Below, piece after piece: positions 34,015 through 43,177 of a stretch of DNA of 64,000 bases. Within the stretch, counting starts at the first letter, position 1, and each line of letters begins with the position of its first letter. The DNA lies in assembly GCA_958415625.1 (NCBI GenBank), contig CATYZI010000011.1, forward strand, positions 7,509 through 71,508. Reading direction: 5' to 3'. The DNA is from an uncultured Collinsella sp. (GTDB lineage: Bacteria; Actinomycetota; Coriobacteriia; Coriobacteriales; Coriobacteriaceae). Below the pieces are notes generated by a model that saw nothing but the letters and a program-made list of their open reading frames with translations, had not been told where the DNA came from and ran no database searches. A program made the translations under genes and the position numbers.

Positions 34015-36315
34015 CTACTTGATCTTGGTTGTACCTGGCGACAGGTTGGGGTCGGTTTCGTTGGCCTCGGTCTGGAAGTGCTCGGTGTACACGTTCTTGC
34101 CGTCGCGGAACATCTCGTAGTATTGCATCTTGGCGTAATCCTCGCGTGCCTTGGTGGCGGCTGCTGCGGCGGCGTCGTCACCGGTGACGTTGGAGGAGAG
34201 CGCCCAGCGCAGGCTGGCGTCCTCGTAGCCGACCGAGTTGATGGCGGGCAGCGACTCGCGCAGCGTCATGTGCGCTTTCTGGTAGTCGGTCAGCGGTGCG
34301 CCGATCAGTTGCATCAGCTGGGTGGACAGGTAGTTGGTGGACAGGTCGTCGACCTCGCTTGTCTGGTCGCAGCCGGCAACGTCGTAGTTGGCCCAGATGA
34401 TGTAGTCGGTCTGCCACAGACGTTCCTGGTGCGTGGCATCGTCCTCGCCGGTAAACCACTTATCGTTGAACTTGGACGGGAAGAACGGCTGATGGTCGCC
34501 CCAGAACACTACGACCACCTTGCGGTCGAGCTTGCTCAGGGCGTTGAGGAAGTAGCGCAGCGCCTGGTCGGACTGCTCGATGCACGAGACATACTCGTCG
34601 ACATCGGACAGCGTGCCGTCCTCGACGGTCTTGGCGTCCAGATCGGTCGTGTCGATGTTCAGGTGCACCTGCTTGTCGAGCGGCAGCAGGCCCGTGTCGT
34701 AGCCCGAGTGGTTCTGCATGGTCACATCGAAGATAAACTGCGGGTCGGCGTTCTGGTTGAGCAACTCAAGAATCTTGTCGTAGGTCGCCTGGTCGGTCAC
34801 CATGCCGCGTAGGGTATCGGCGCCCTGGAAGTCGTTGATGGACAGGAACTGGTCAAAGCCAAAGTCCTTGTAGACGTTCTCGCGGTTCCAGTTGGTCGCG
34901 TGGTTGGGGTGCATGGCCGTGGTGGCATAGCCGAGCGACTTGAACTGCTCTGCCAGATTCCCGGTCGTCTCCATGTTGTAGATGGTGTACGGATACACGC
35001 CCGAGCCCAGGTTGGCCATGGAGTTGCCGGTCATAAACTCAAACTCGGTATTGGCCGTGCCGCCGCCGTAGGCGCTCACGTAGAGCTTGCCGCGGCTGAG
35101 GCAGTTGGACAGGTTCTTAAAGTACTGCGGGCCCTCGTAGCCGGCGCGCATGTTCTGGTAGATCGACAGATCCGAGAACGTCTCGTTCATGATGGCGATG
35201 ACCGTGGGCTTCTCGCTGTCGAACTGCTCCTTTGCGGCGGCGCGCTCGTCGCTCTTGGCCGCGTCGGACTTGTCGTAGGCCTTGGCGTACTTTTTGAGCG
35301 TGGCCTTGGCATCGTCGACAGAATAGTCGGCGGGTTTGGGCGGCTTGATGGACTGCGCCGCACTAATAAAGGCGGGCAGGTAGCCCTCGCGCCAGTAGCT
35401 CTCGAGCGGGCGCCAGGTGTACACGGTGATACCGAGGGTGTTGTAGTAGTCGATGAGCGTGACGTGCGCGGTCACGCCGCCCAGGCACAGCACGGCCACG
35501 AGCAGGTTGGTGAGCAGCATGCGTTTGGTGTTGGCGGCGCCCTTCTGGCGATGCGGCGCCACCAGGCCGGCGTACTCGCACAGCAGCATGCCGATGGCGG
35601 TAAAGCCCATCGACAGCACGCAGAACAGCGAGATCGAGAAGGTATAGCCGTTGCCGGCGACCGCGGCGGCGGTGGAGATGGCCGAAAGGTCGCCCGGCTG
35701 GATGGGCATGGATTTAAACGTGATGACGAAGAACTCGGCAATGCCTAGGACAAAGAGGGCGAAGGCCAGGACGGCGGGAGCCGCGCCGTGGCGCTGGAAC
35801 AGGAAGAACAGGCCGACCATGAGCGCGGTGATGATGGCCCACTCGAGCAGGATGCACAGGGGGTAGACCCAGGTAAAGTCGTGGTTGGACGAGACCTCCA
35901 TGCCCAGCAGCGCAAAGACGCCGGCGAGCAGCAGGCAGAGCACGGCGGCGACGAGCGGTTTGCCCACAAAGGCGCCGCGCAGGCGGGCGAGCTTGCCCGT
36001 GGGGGCGGGGGCGTCGGGCGCGGCGAACGCAAAGACGCGCGGTGCGATGCGATCGCGGGCGATGCTCGCCCAGGCGCAGCCGGTGAGAATGGCGTTGGTC
36101 AGGATGAGCATCACAAAGGCGAGCGGCTCGTTTTGCGCCACGAGGCCAATGGCGCCCCAGACGGTCAAAAAGAGCTGGAACAGGCCAAAGGCGACGCTCC
36201 ACCCAAGAGCGCTCTTGGCGACGGTGCCCGACTGAGCGCGAATGGCCTTGGCCTCGCGCAAAACAAGGTAGACGGTCGCCGCAAGACCGACGAGCGAGAT
36301 AGCGGCTGCGAACAT
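34015..36315 (-). CDS. LTA synthase family (alkaline-phosphatase fold) membrane protein
   Basis: The product has 766 residues. The first 330 or so hold about eight hydrophobic segments. The rest is an extracellular sulfatase-like domain with the entry motif MNETFSDLS near residue 375, the nucleophile region GGGTANTEFEFMTG near 418 (Thr as the likely nucleophile), and WGDHQPFFPSKF near 610. Relatives transfer glycerol phosphate or phosphoethanolamine from membrane lipids to cell-surface polymers. Here the acceptor is unknown. The start chosen at 36313-36315 has GAGGAG 7 bases upstream; an ATG five codons earlier has none. It is longer than Firmicutes LtaS because of extra membrane helices. Confidence 0.88.
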   Translation of the reverse strand: MFAAAISLVGLAATVYLVLREAKAIRAQSGTVAKSALGWSVAFGLFQLFLTVWGAIGLVAQNEPLAFVMLILTNAILTGCAWASIARDRIAPRVFAFAAPDAPAPTGKLARLRGAFVGKPLVAAVLCLLLAGVFALLGMEVSSNHDFTWVYPLCILLEWAIITALMVGLFFLFQRHGAAPAVLAFALFVLGIAEFFVITFKSMPIQPGDLSAISTAAAVAGNGYTFSISLFCVLSMGFTAIGMLLCEYAGLVAPHRQKGAANTKRMLLTNLLVAVLCLGGVTAHVTLIDYYNTLGITVYTWRPLESYWREGYLPAFISAAQSIKPPKPADYSVDDAKATLKKYAKAYDKSDAAKSDERAAAKEQFDSEKPTVIAIMNETFSDLSIYQNMRAGYEGPQYFKNLSNCLSRGKLYVSAYGGGTANTEFEFMTGNSMANLGSGVYPYTIYNMETTGNLAEQFKSLGYATTAMHPNHATNWNRENVYKDFGFDQFLSINDFQGADTLRGMVTDQATYDKILELLNQNADPQFIFDVTMQNHSGYDTGLLPLDKQVHLNIDTTDLDAKTVEDGTLSDVDEYVSCIEQSDQALRYFLNALSKLDRKVVVVFWGDHQPFFPSKFNDKWFTGEDDATHQERLWQTDYIIWANYDVAGCDQTSEVDDLSTNYLSTQLMQLIGAPLTDYQKAHMTLRESLPAINSVGYEDASLRWALSSNVTGDDAAAAAATKAREDYAKMQYYEMFRDGKNVYTEHFQTEANETDPNLSPGTTKIK

Positions 36316-36529
36316 GCTGAGACTCCTCACAAACTTAGAACCTACGAAAGCGGGGGTTTACCCGATTGTTACCAAGATATGCGCAGCATTTGAGGGCTGC
36401 GTACAACAACCAGCCATAATAACGCGCACGTGTGGCAGTGTTGCGCAATGGAGTGGCGACCTGCGCGATAATGGACGGGAATTACACGGAAACGTAAAGG
36501 CTTCTTAAAGAATTGGCGAGGATGAGGCG

Positions 36530-37405
36530 ATGAACGAGCAGGTTTGCAAGACGGATGTCGAGTGCTGCGATGGAACTGCGGGCGTGGACGCCGGCGGCTA
36601 TCCGGTCGAAGCTACGGGCAATGCGGTGCTCGATATCTTGGAGCAACGTTCTTCCACGCGTGCCTTTGCGCGCGATGACGACGACCGTCCCGTGGCGGTG
36701 ACCGACGAGCAGCGCGCGGCGATCCTGCACGCGGCGAGCCGCGCGCCGTCGGCGGGCGCCATGATGATGTACTCCATCGTGAGCATTCGCGAGCAGGCTA
36801 CGCTGGACCGTCTTGCCGACCTGTGCGACCACCAGCCCATGATCGCCAAGGCGCCCTGGGCACTAATATTTGTGGTCGACTACGCCAAATGGATCGATCT
36901 GTTTGAGCATGTTGGCTGCTTTGAGCCCGAGTTTGTCGAACGCACGGGCAAGCAGCCCCGTCGTGCGCCGGGTCTGGGCGACTTTGCCATCGCGGCGCAG
37001 GACGCCGTGATCGCCGCGCAAAACGCCGTGGTTGCCGCCGAGGCTCTGGGGCTGGGAAGCTGCTACATCGGCGACATCGTCGAGAATGCCGAGGAAGTCG
37101 CCGAGCTGCTCGATTTGCCGCCCTATACCATGCCGCTGTCGATGCTCATCATCGGCACGCCTCGCAAGGAACGCCCGGCGATCGCGCATCCCGTGGTAAA
37201 TCTAGTGCACGAGGAGCGTTACTGCCGCGCCGACGCCGCGACCATGGATGCGCAGGTGGCCGAGATGGACGCGATGTTCCGTCCGCATGCCCGCGAGGTG
37301 GGGGAGCGCGTGGTGGACATCTATACGCGCAAGCACACGAGTCCCTTTATGGCCGAGATGAGCCGATCCATGGAGTGGTGGTTCAAAAACTGGCTCGGTA
37401 AATAA
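36530..37405 (+). CDS. NfsA-like nitroreductase family protein
   Basis: The product has 291 residues, longer than the nitroreductase at 418-939. After 30 non-conserved residues come ILEQRSSTRAFARDD and the flavin stretch SRAPSAGAMMMYSI. A central QDAVIAAQNAVVAAEALGLG precedes CYIGDIVENAEEV. The C-terminal extension contains HPVVNLVHEERY and ends in WWFKNWLGK. This order fits FMN-dependent NAD(P)H nitroreductases of the NfsA/FRP type. GAGG lies just before the ATG. It stands alone between the LTA-synthase-like gene on the other strand and kup. The substrate is unknown. Confidence 0.85.
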   Translation: MNEQVCKTDVECCDGTAGVDAGGYPVEATGNAVLDILEQRSSTRAFARDDDDRPVAVTDEQRAAILHAASRAPSAGAMMMYSIVSIREQATLDRLADLCDHQPMIAKAPWALIFVVDYAKWIDLFEHVGCFEPEFVERTGKQPRRAPGLGDFAIAAQDAVIAAQNAVVAAEALGLGSCYIGDIVENAEEVAELLDLPPYTMPLSMLIIGTPRKERPAIAHPVVNLVHEERYCRADAATMDAQVAEMDAMFRPHAREVGERVVDIYTRKHTSPFMAEMSRSMEWWFKNWLGK

Positions 37406-37407
37406 CC

Positions 37408-37451
37408 AATGTGGCAAGGGGGCCGTTCCTTTGTTGTCCCTTTGTCGCATT
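37408..37451. repeat. Imperfect AATGYGRCAA palindrome
   Basis: AATGTGGCAAGGGG pairs imperfectly with TCCCTTTGTCGCATT. It lies right after the nitroreductase stop and has the same TTTGTCGCAT core as the palindrome at 60477. Confidence 0.5.
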
Positions 37452-37511
37452 GCATATCGCCGCGGTGGCATAAAGGCCGCATAAATGTTTATCTAGCTGG
37501 GCAAATAGCGT

Positions 37512-37540
37512 CTGGCAACCATGGGCCGATTACCTATAAT
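37512..37540 (+). promoter_or_regulatory. Promoter of kup
   Basis: CTGGCA and TATAAT are 17 bases apart, 36 bases before the kup start. The short leader leaves no room for a c-di-AMP riboswitch. Confidence 0.6.
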
Positions 37541-37576
37541 CCCTTCGAATATTAAAGTTGGGAAGGAAACCGGCTC

Positions 37577-39604
37577 ATGGAACAAAAGACCAAAGACGCG
37601 GCATCGCACGCTGCGATCCCGGTGAGCATCTCGGCGATGCTCGTCACGCTGGGCGTGGTGTACGGCGATATCGGCACCAGCCCCATGTATGTAACCAAGG
37701 CGCTCGTTGCCGGCAACGGCGGCATCGGAAGCGTCACGGAGGAGTTCGTGCTCGGTGCGCTCTCCCTTGTCGTGTGGACGGTTACGCTGCTGACGACCAT
37801 CAAGTACGTGCTCATCTCGCTGCGCGCCGACAACCACGGCGAGGGCGGCATCTTCGCCCTGTACAGCCTGGTCAAGCGCTGCGGCAAGTGGCTCATCATC
37901 CCCGCCATGCTGGGTGGCGCCGCGCTGCTCGCCGACGGCATCCTGACGCCGGCCGTTACCGTTACCACGGCCATCGAGGGCCTGCGCACCATTCCCGCGG
38001 TCCATGCCGTACTGGGCGATGACCAGGGTCGCGTTGTCGCCATCACGCTTGCCATTATCATCGTGCTCTTCTTGGTGCAGCGCATCGGTACGGCCAAGAT
38101 CGGTCATGCCTTTGGCCCCATCATGACGCTGTGGTTCCTGTTCTTGGGCGGCACGGGTCTGTTTTTTGTCTTCCAGCATCCCGCCGTGCTGCTGTGCCTC
38201 AACCCGGTGCGCGGCATTGCCTTTTTGCTGAGCCCCAACAACCACGCGGGCATCATGATTCTGGGCAGCTGCTTCCTCGCCACCACCGGTGCCGAGGCGC
38301 TCTACTCCGACATGGGCCATGTGGGTCGCGGCAACATTTACGCCACCTGGCCGTTCGTTAAGTGCTGCTTGCTGCTGTCCTATATGGGCCAAGGCGCTTG
38401 GCTTATCAACAACGCTGCCAACCCCGAGCTCATGGGCATTGCCGACCTCAACCCGTTCTACCAGATGCTCGCCCCGGGCCTGCGCCCGTTTGCCGTCGGC
38501 CTTTCCACCATCGCGGCCATCATTGCCTCGCAGGCGCTCATTACCGGCGCGTTTTCGCTGGTGTCCGAGGCCAGCCGTCTGGACCTCATGCCGCACATGC
38601 AGGTCTTCTATCCTGCCGAGACCAAGGGCCAGCTCTACATCCCCATGGTCAACAACGTCATGCTTGTCGGCTGCGTCATCGTGGTGCTGCTGTTCCAGAA
38701 CTCGGCGCATATGGAAGCCGCCTACGGCCTTGCCATTACGCTGACTATGATGTGCACCACGCTGCTGCTCTTCTTCTACCTGCACGAGGAGCGCAAGCTC
38801 AAGGTCGCACCGTGGGTCTTCGCCGCTTTCTTCCTTTTGCTTGAGGGCTTCTTCTTTGTGAGTTCGCTCACCAAGTTCTTCCACGGCGGCTACTTCACCA
38901 TCCTCATGGCCGCGCTCATCATGGGCGTCATGGTGTGCTGGTACAACGGCACGGCGGTCGAGCAGCGCCAGTTTACGCTGCTGCCGCTGCGCAGCTATCT
39001 GCCGCAGCTCAAGCGTCTGCGCGACGACGACCGTTACGAGCGCATGAGCGACAACATCGTGTACCTGACCAAGGATACCCATACCGACTACATCGACCGC
39101 GACATTGTCTACTCGATTCTGGACAAGCATCCCAAGCGCGCCCGCGCCTGGTGGTTCGTCAACGTCGAGACCATGGACGAGCCGTACACGTTTGCCTATT
39201 CGGTCGAGACGTTCGACACCGACTACGTCTTCCGCGTGCACCTGTACCTGGGCTATAAGGTCAACCAGCGCGTCAATGCCTACCTGCGCCAGGTCGTTCA
39301 GGATCTTGCCGCCACTGGCGAGCTGCCCGCGCAAAAGCACGACTACTCGGTCTACAAGGACCCGGGCAACATCGGCACGTTCAAGTTCGTCATGATCCGC
39401 AAGCTGCTGGCGCCCGAGAGCGACGTGGAGCCCAGCGAGCGCACGGCTATCACGCTCAAGTACATTATCCGCCGCGCCGCCGGCACGCCCGCGCGCTGGT
39501 ACGGCCTGGAGAACTCCAACGTAAGCTTTGAGTACGTGCCGCTGTTCACCAAGTTCAAGGCCGTGAACAAAATGCAGCGCCTGGCTCCCAACGAGCGCCC
39601 GTAG
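37577..39604 (+). CDS. kup: KUP-family potassium uptake protein
   Basis: The product has 675 residues with about twelve membrane helices and a soluble C-terminal domain of roughly 200 residues. It opens with the family motif LGVVYGDIGTSPMYV near residue 23. DNHGEGGIFALYSL and the ATTGAEALYSDMGHVG stretch are typical of Kup potassium/proton symporters. GGAAGGAA lies before the ATG. A small membrane protein and a KdpDE-like two-component system follow on the same strand, which supports a role in potassium homeostasis. Confidence 0.93.
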   Translation: MEQKTKDAASHAAIPVSISAMLVTLGVVYGDIGTSPMYVTKALVAGNGGIGSVTEEFVLGALSLVVWTVTLLTTIKYVLISLRADNHGEGGIFALYSLVKRCGKWLIIPAMLGGAALLADGILTPAVTVTTAIEGLRTIPAVHAVLGDDQGRVVAITLAIIIVLFLVQRIGTAKIGHAFGPIMTLWFLFLGGTGLFFVFQHPAVLLCLNPVRGIAFLLSPNNHAGIMILGSCFLATTGAEALYSDMGHVGRGNIYATWPFVKCCLLLSYMGQGAWLINNAANPELMGIADLNPFYQMLAPGLRPFAVGLSTIAAIIASQALITGAFSLVSEASRLDLMPHMQVFYPAETKGQLYIPMVNNVMLVGCVIVVLLFQNSAHMEAAYGLAITLTMMCTTLLLFFYLHEERKLKVAPWVFAAFFLLLEGFFFVSSLTKFFHGGYFTILMAALIMGVMVCWYNGTAVEQRQFTLLPLRSYLPQLKRLRDDDRYERMSDNIVYLTKDTHTDYIDRDIVYSILDKHPKRARAWWFVNVETMDEPYTFAYSVETFDTDYVFRVHLYLGYKVNQRVNAYLRQVVQDLAATGELPAQKHDYSVYKDPGNIGTFKFVMIRKLLAPESDVEPSERTAITLKYIIRRAAGTPARWYGLENSNVSFEYVPLFTKFKAVNKMQRLAPNERP

Positions 39605-39665
39605 GCGTCGGCGGGCTACACGGGGTTGATTATCGATGGATGAAGTAAAAGCCGGGGAGGTAAAC

Positions 39666-39836
39666 ATGGATGCAAGGACACTCGATGTCCGCGAGGTGGG
39701 TATCGACGCCGCCGAGGACCAGTTCTTCACGAACCGAGCCAACATGGACATGGCCGATCGCGTGATCTCGGTCGTGGCGCTGGTATTTGCCGCGGCGTGT
39801 GTTTGCGCCTTGCTCGCGCACGTGCTGTTTGTCTAG
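39666..39836 (+). CDS. Small single-helix membrane protein between kup and the kinase
   Basis: The product has 56 residues: about 30 polar, acidic residues followed by one C-terminal hydrophobic helix (VISVVALVFAAACVCALLAH). GGGGAGG lies 5 bases before the ATG at 39666; an upstream ATG at 39636 has no ribosome site. It sits 61 bases after kup and before a strong terminator, so it shares the kup transcript. Size and topology recall small subunits such as KdpF, but no sequence match can be claimed. It may modulate Kup or the downstream sensor. Confidence 0.6.
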   Translation: MDARTLDVREVGIDAAEDQFFTNRANMDMADRVISVVALVFAAACVCALLAHVLFV

Positions 39837-39867
39837 CGACTGCCGGTAGTAAAGGCTTTACACTTAG

Positions 39868-39923
39868 AACCACCACAAGGGAAACCACCACAAAGGTGCC
39901 TGGCCCCTTTGTGGTGGTTTTTG
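39868..39923 (+). terminator. Terminator with a duplicated 5' arm
   Basis: AAACCACCACAAAGG (39882-39896) pairs perfectly with CCTTTGTGGTGGTTT (39906-39920), followed by TTGTTTTT. A second 5' arm, AACCACCACAAGGG, lies directly upstream and could pair with the same 3' arm. The hairpin is only 25 bases from the sensor kinase start. Confidence 0.8.
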
Positions 39924-39947
39924 TTTTTGAGGGAGGGGTCGGTGCCA

Positions 39948-41573
39948 ATGGACGCCCGCGCGGACGGCGATCTTGCCGATAACTTTTGGTGGAGACGTTC
40001 GACGCAGACGCGCCGCGGGCCTCTGTACGATGCCGGTGTGTCGGCAGGGTTGTTGGTGGCGGCGACGGTTGTGGGCGCATTGCTCGACCGACCCGGTCTT
40101 GCACCGAGCGTCATGATTGTGTACGTGCTCGCCGTGCAGCTGTGCGCGTTTTTTACCTGGAGCCGCCTGTACTGTCTGCTGAGCTCGGTTGCAGCCGTTG
40201 CGCTCTACAACTTTTTGTTCATCGAGCCGCGGTACTCCCTAACGTTTATCGACCATATCCATCCCGGCATGTTTTTCATCATGTTCGTGGTTTCGCTCGT
40301 GTCGAGCTCGATCGCGCTGGCGCTGCGTCGCGCCCTGGCGCAAGCCGCGGCCAGCGACCGCCGTACGCAGATGGTGCTCGAAACCAACCGCATGTTGCAG
40401 CGCTGCGCCGACGAGCCGCAGATTGTGCATGCCATGGCCACGCAGCTGGCGCGCCTTTCGGGCTGCCCGGTCGTGTGGTACAGCGCCGATACCGAGGATG
40501 ATGACCTGCTGCCGCGCGCGACGTACACGGCCGTGGGCGATGCCGCGCCGGTGCACCATCTGGCGCCCCAGATGCCGCCGCTGCTCTCGGCTTCGGCCTA
40601 CGTGGGAACGCCGCTCGACGCCACGTTTGGCGGTTCGGCGTTCTATGGCATCTACCTGACGGTGCGCTCGGGCGACAGCATCGTGCGCTCGAGTGACCCC
40701 GCCTCGGTGGTGGGCGTGCTGGCTGTCGTTGCCGAGCCCGATGTGCTGACGCACGAGGAACGGATGCTGGCCGACGCCATCGTGAGCGAAGGCGAGCTCG
40801 CGCTCGATCGCGCCCGCGCTATGGAGGCCCGCGAGGAGGCAGCGGTGCTCGCCAAAAACGAGCAGCTGCGCGCCAATCTGCTGCGCTCCATCTCGCACGA
40901 TTTGCGCACGCCGCTCACGAGCATCTCGGGCAATGCTGACGTGCTGCTCGACCAGGGCTCAACCGGCACGGCGGTGCTCGACGCCCAGACGCGTCGCAAC
41001 ATGCTGCTGTCCATTCGCTCGGATGCGCTGTGGCTCAACGCCACCGTCGAGAACCTGCTTGCCATCACCAAGCTCGAGGGCGGCGGCATGCATCTGTCGA
41101 CCACGCTGGAGCTCATGGACGATATCGTGGAGGAGGCGCTACGCCACGTGAGCCCGTCCGTGCGCAAGCACGAGCTCAAAGTGGTGGCGGGCGACGAGCC
41201 GGCGCTCGTCAACGTCGATGCGCGCCTGATGGTGCAGCTTGTGGTGAACCTGGTGAACAACGCCATCACGTATACGCCGGCGGGCTCGCATATCGTGATT
41301 TCGATTGGTGTCGACGAGGGGCGCGTGACGTGCTCGGTCGCCGATGACGGCCCTGGCATTGCGCCCGAGGACCGCGGCCGCATCTTTGAGTCGTTCTACA
41401 CCGCCAACCATGGCTTGGCCGACAGCCATCGCAGCGTGGGCCTGGGACTTTCGCTCTGCCGCTCCATTATGCTGGCGCATGGCGGTAGCATAGAGGTTGC
41501 CGCGGCGGACCCGCACGGCTCGGTCTTTACCATCGAGCTTCCCGCCGCCGATGTTTCGTTTGATAAGGAGTAG
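39948..41573 (+). CDS. KdpD-like sensor histidine kinase (lacks the N-terminal KdpD domain)
   Basis: The product has 541 residues. Four closely spaced membrane helices (about 28-125) match the DUF4118 segment of KdpD, including YNFLFIEPRYSLTF. A GAF-like region follows (about 140-275). The phosphoacceptor box is SISHDLRTPLTSI with His near 317. The ATPase has NLVNNAITYTP, DDGPGIAPE and GLGLSLC. The large N-terminal KdpD domain (ATP-binding and universal-stress-like) is missing. GAGGGAGGGG precedes the ATG. The response regulator gene starts 4 bases after the stop. Confidence 0.9.
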   Translation: MDARADGDLADNFWWRRSTQTRRGPLYDAGVSAGLLVAATVVGALLDRPGLAPSVMIVYVLAVQLCAFFTWSRLYCLLSSVAAVALYNFLFIEPRYSLTFIDHIHPGMFFIMFVVSLVSSSIALALRRALAQAAASDRRTQMVLETNRMLQRCADEPQIVHAMATQLARLSGCPVVWYSADTEDDDLLPRATYTAVGDAAPVHHLAPQMPPLLSASAYVGTPLDATFGGSAFYGIYLTVRSGDSIVRSSDPASVVGVLAVVAEPDVLTHEERMLADAIVSEGELALDRARAMEAREEAAVLAKNEQLRANLLRSISHDLRTPLTSISGNADVLLDQGSTGTAVLDAQTRRNMLLSIRSDALWLNATVENLLAITKLEGGGMHLSTTLELMDDIVEEALRHVSPSVRKHELKVVAGDEPALVNVDARLMVQLVVNLVNNAITYTPAGSHIVISIGVDEGRVTCSVADDGPGIAPEDRGRIFESFYTANHGLADSHRSVGLGLSLCRSIMLAHGGSIEVAAADPHGSVFTIELPAADVSFDKE

Positions 41574-41577
41574 CGCC

Positions 41578-42291
41578 GTGCCGAACTCTGCCGTGAAACC
41601 GCTCATCTTGGTTGTTGAGGACGATCCCGCCGTTCGCAACCTTATCGTTGCCGCGCTCGAGGCGCATGGCCTGCGTCATATGGCCGTGGAGACCGCCCAT
41701 GCTGCTATTGCCGCCGCATCGTCGCAAGCGCCGAGCATCGTGCTGCTCGATCTGGGCTTGCCCGATATGGACGGCGTCAAGGTGGTCGAGTCGGTCCGCG
41801 CGTGGTCGGGCATGCCGATTATCGTGGTCTCGGCGCGCAGCGAGGACGCGGACAAGATCCGTGCGCTCGATGCCGGTGCCGACGATTACCTGACCAAGCC
41901 GTTTTCGGTCGAGGAGCTGCTCGCGCGTATCCGCACCACGCTCAGGCGCCTTTCGTATGCGCAGATAGGTGTGGGTTCGTCAGAGGGCGCGTTCGATACC
42001 GGCGAGCTGCATATTGATTACGACGCCGGCATCGCCACGATGGATGGCGAAGAACTGCACCTGACACCCATCGAGTACAAGCTGCTTTGTCTGCTGGCCC
42101 ATAACGCCGACAAGGTGCTCACGCACCAGTTTATCCTGCACGAGATTTGGGGCACGGCCACCAAGAGCGACCTGGCGAGCCTGCGCGTCTTCATGGGCAC
42201 GCTGCGCAAAAAGATCGAGTCCGACCCCGCGCATCCGCGCTATATCCAGACCCACGTGGGTATCGGCTACCGTCTAGTGACGCAGCCGTAA
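41578..42291 (+). CDS. KdpE-like OmpR-family response regulator
   Basis: The product has 237 residues. The receiver has the acidic pair Asp15-Asp16, phosphoacceptor Asp58 (LLDLGLPDMDG) and the conserved Lys in YLTKPF. The C-terminal OmpR-type winged helix has LTPIEYKLLCLLAHNADKVL and ends with YIQTHVGIGYRL, close to KdpE. The GTG start at 41578 follows AAGGAG, which lies across the end of the kinase gene, so the two are co-translated. No kdpFABC operon is in the window; the neighbouring kup is the obvious candidate target. Confidence 0.92.
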   Translation: MPNSAVKPLILVVEDDPAVRNLIVAALEAHGLRHMAVETAHAAIAAASSQAPSIVLLDLGLPDMDGVKVVESVRAWSGMPIIVVSARSEDADKIRALDAGADDYLTKPFSVEELLARIRTTLRRLSYAQIGVGSSEGAFDTGELHIDYDAGIATMDGEELHLTPIEYKLLCLLAHNADKVLTHQFILHEIWGTATKSDLASLRVFMGTLRKKIESDPAHPRYIQTHVGIGYRLVTQP

Positions 42292-42318
42292 CGGGGCGGG
42301 AGTAAGGGGTATAAGGGC

Positions 42319-43062
42319 ATGAAGCTCGAGCTTGAAGTAAACGGTCTGACGTACGATGCGTCCTTTCGCGATTGCGATGTTGAGGACGTTTTCAAGCCGT
42401 TGTTGACTGAATGGGCGAGGCTGCGTGAGTCGAACTCGCAGGGGCGCATCGTCATACTTCTTGCCGCGCCGCCCGGTACGGGAAAGACGACGCTTGCCCT
42501 TTTCTTGGAAAGGCTCGCCTCGACGATGTCCGATATGCCCAGGGTTCAAGCAATTGGAATGGATGGGTTCCATTACTCCAATGCCTATCTCGACAGCCAT
42601 GTTGTTGTTGAAGATGGAGAGCGCAAAACGCTGCGATCTCGTAAGGGTGCGCCGTTCACGTTTGATGTCGAGGCGTTATCCCATTCAATTTCCGACCTCC
42701 GCCATGTGGCACCTTCTCCGTGGCCGGCCTATTCGCGAGAGCTCCACGACGTGGTTCCAGGTGTGATCAATATCACGGGTGAAATCGTCCTCATCGAGGG
42801 CAATTATCTTCTCCTCGACGAGCCCCGATGGCGGGATCTCGCCGCAAGGGCGGATCAGACGGTCTTTCTTTCCGCGGATGAACAGATGCTCCGCAACCGC
42901 CTCATCCACCGCAAGGTGATTGGTGGCGCGACGCGTTTGGAGGCGGAGGCTTGGTACGAGATGAGTGACGGAAGGAATGTTCGGCTGGTTCTCGACTCCC
43001 ATGTTCCCGCAGACATCGAGCTCGCGCTCGATGCGCGTGGTTCGGTGAGTCGCGTGCAATAG
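42319..43062 (+). CDS. P-loop nucleoside/sugar kinase family protein
   Basis: The product has 247 residues. The P-loop is AAPPGTGKTT near residue 50, followed by the substrate motif GMDGFHYSNAYLD and LRSRKGAPFTFDVE. IVLIEGNYLLLDEPRW is a Walker-B-like strand, and LIHRKVIGGATRLEAE is the lid. The pattern fits the uridine kinase/pantothenate kinase-like group that includes fructose kinases of the FrcK type. It starts 27 bases after the response regulator and precedes the LevR-like regulator. It may phosphorylate a nucleoside or sugar; the substrate is open. Confidence 0.82.
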   Translation: MKLELEVNGLTYDASFRDCDVEDVFKPLLTEWARLRESNSQGRIVILLAAPPGTGKTTLALFLERLASTMSDMPRVQAIGMDGFHYSNAYLDSHVVVEDGERKTLRSRKGAPFTFDVEALSHSISDLRHVAPSPWPAYSRELHDVVPGVINITGEIVLIEGNYLLLDEPRWRDLAARADQTVFLSADEQMLRNRLIHRKVIGGATRLEAEAWYEMSDGRNVRLVLDSHVPADIELALDARGSVSRVQ

Positions 43063-43081
43063 CGCACCGTGAACGACCGTC

Positions 43082-43144
43082 TGTCGACTCTGTGGGGCTG
43101 TTACAGATTAAATTGTGTCGACAAGCCGCCGCCTTGGCTACAAT
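43082..43144 (+). promoter_or_regulatory. Promoter region of the LevR-like gene with TGTCGAC sites
   Basis: TGTCGACT (43082-43089) and the palindrome TGTCGACA (43116-43123) lie before TACAAT (43139-43144), a -10 candidate. The same octamers recur before the PTS operon (45961-45968 and 45983-45990), suggesting shared control. Confidence 0.5.
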
Positions 43145-43177
43145 CGTGGACATCCGAACGGCTCACGGAGGTTTGGC

